From the NCBI GenBank assembly GCA_021160885.1, contig JAGHBR010000047.1:1-6207 (forward strand): a stretch of DNA of 6,207 nucleotides, read 5' to 3'. The notes below the pieces were generated by a model that made no database searches, had not been told where the DNA came from, and saw only the letters and a program-made list of their open reading frames with translations. Position 1 is the first letter of the stretch. Each line of letters starts with the position of its first letter. Made by a program: the position numbers and the translations under genes. The stretch comes from Caldisericaceae bacterium. GTDB lineage: Bacteria; Calditrichota; Calditrichia; Calditrichales; Calditrichaceae. This document shows, in pieces, positions 6,207 to 6,207 of this stretch.

Positions 6207-6207
6207 C

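Overview
The window is AT-rich, and every supported gene lies on the minus strand. In transcription order (right to left) there are four: an octaheme c-type cytochrome with HEAT and TPR repeats (6206 to 3867), a GH16-family endo-glycanase lipoprotein (3822 to 2863), an iduronate-2-sulfatase-like S1 sulfatase lipoprotein (2826 to 1186), and a GLUG-repeat secreted protein (1036 to beyond base 1). The fourth gene enters a C-terminal type IX secretion sorting domain just before the window edge cuts it off.

Organism: the sorting-domain signature QNYPNPFNPKT belongs to type IX secretion in the wider FCB group (Ignavibacteria, Calditrichota, KSB1, Marinimicrobia and relatives, as well as Bacteroidota). 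Shine-Dalgarno sequences upstream of three genes (AGGAGG, AAGGAG, AGGAAG) are stronger than is usual in true Bacteroidota. That tilts the guess toward a non-Bacteroidota FCB lineage, but this is an inference and the window holds no marker gene to settle it. The sulfatase and the agarase/porphyranase-like GH16 suggest an organism feeding on sulfated, probably marine, polysaccharide. The cytochrome suggests a respiratory life style.

Layout: the gaps are 44 bp (cytochrome to GH16), 36 bp (GH16 to sulfatase) and 149 bp (sulfatase to GLUG protein). The first three genes look like one transcription unit. The 149-bp gap is the only place with room for an internal promoter. It contains an 8-bp inverted repeat overlapping a possible -35 element, and a tiny reading frame with its own ribosome-binding-like sequence. 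No gene-free stretch exceeds 300 bases. No RNA gene, transposon, CRISPR array or convincing terminator was seen.

How the genes may work together (inference): the GH16 enzyme, whose residues after the lipidated cysteine are acidic and resemble a surface-export signal, could cut a sulfated polysaccharide outside the cell. The sulfatase, which lacks that signal, could remove sulfate from the resulting oligosaccharides. The GLUG protein, a likely type IX secretion cargo, could be released or attached at the surface as an adhesin or binding protein. The role of the cytochrome beside these genes is unclear and is the most unusual feature of the window.
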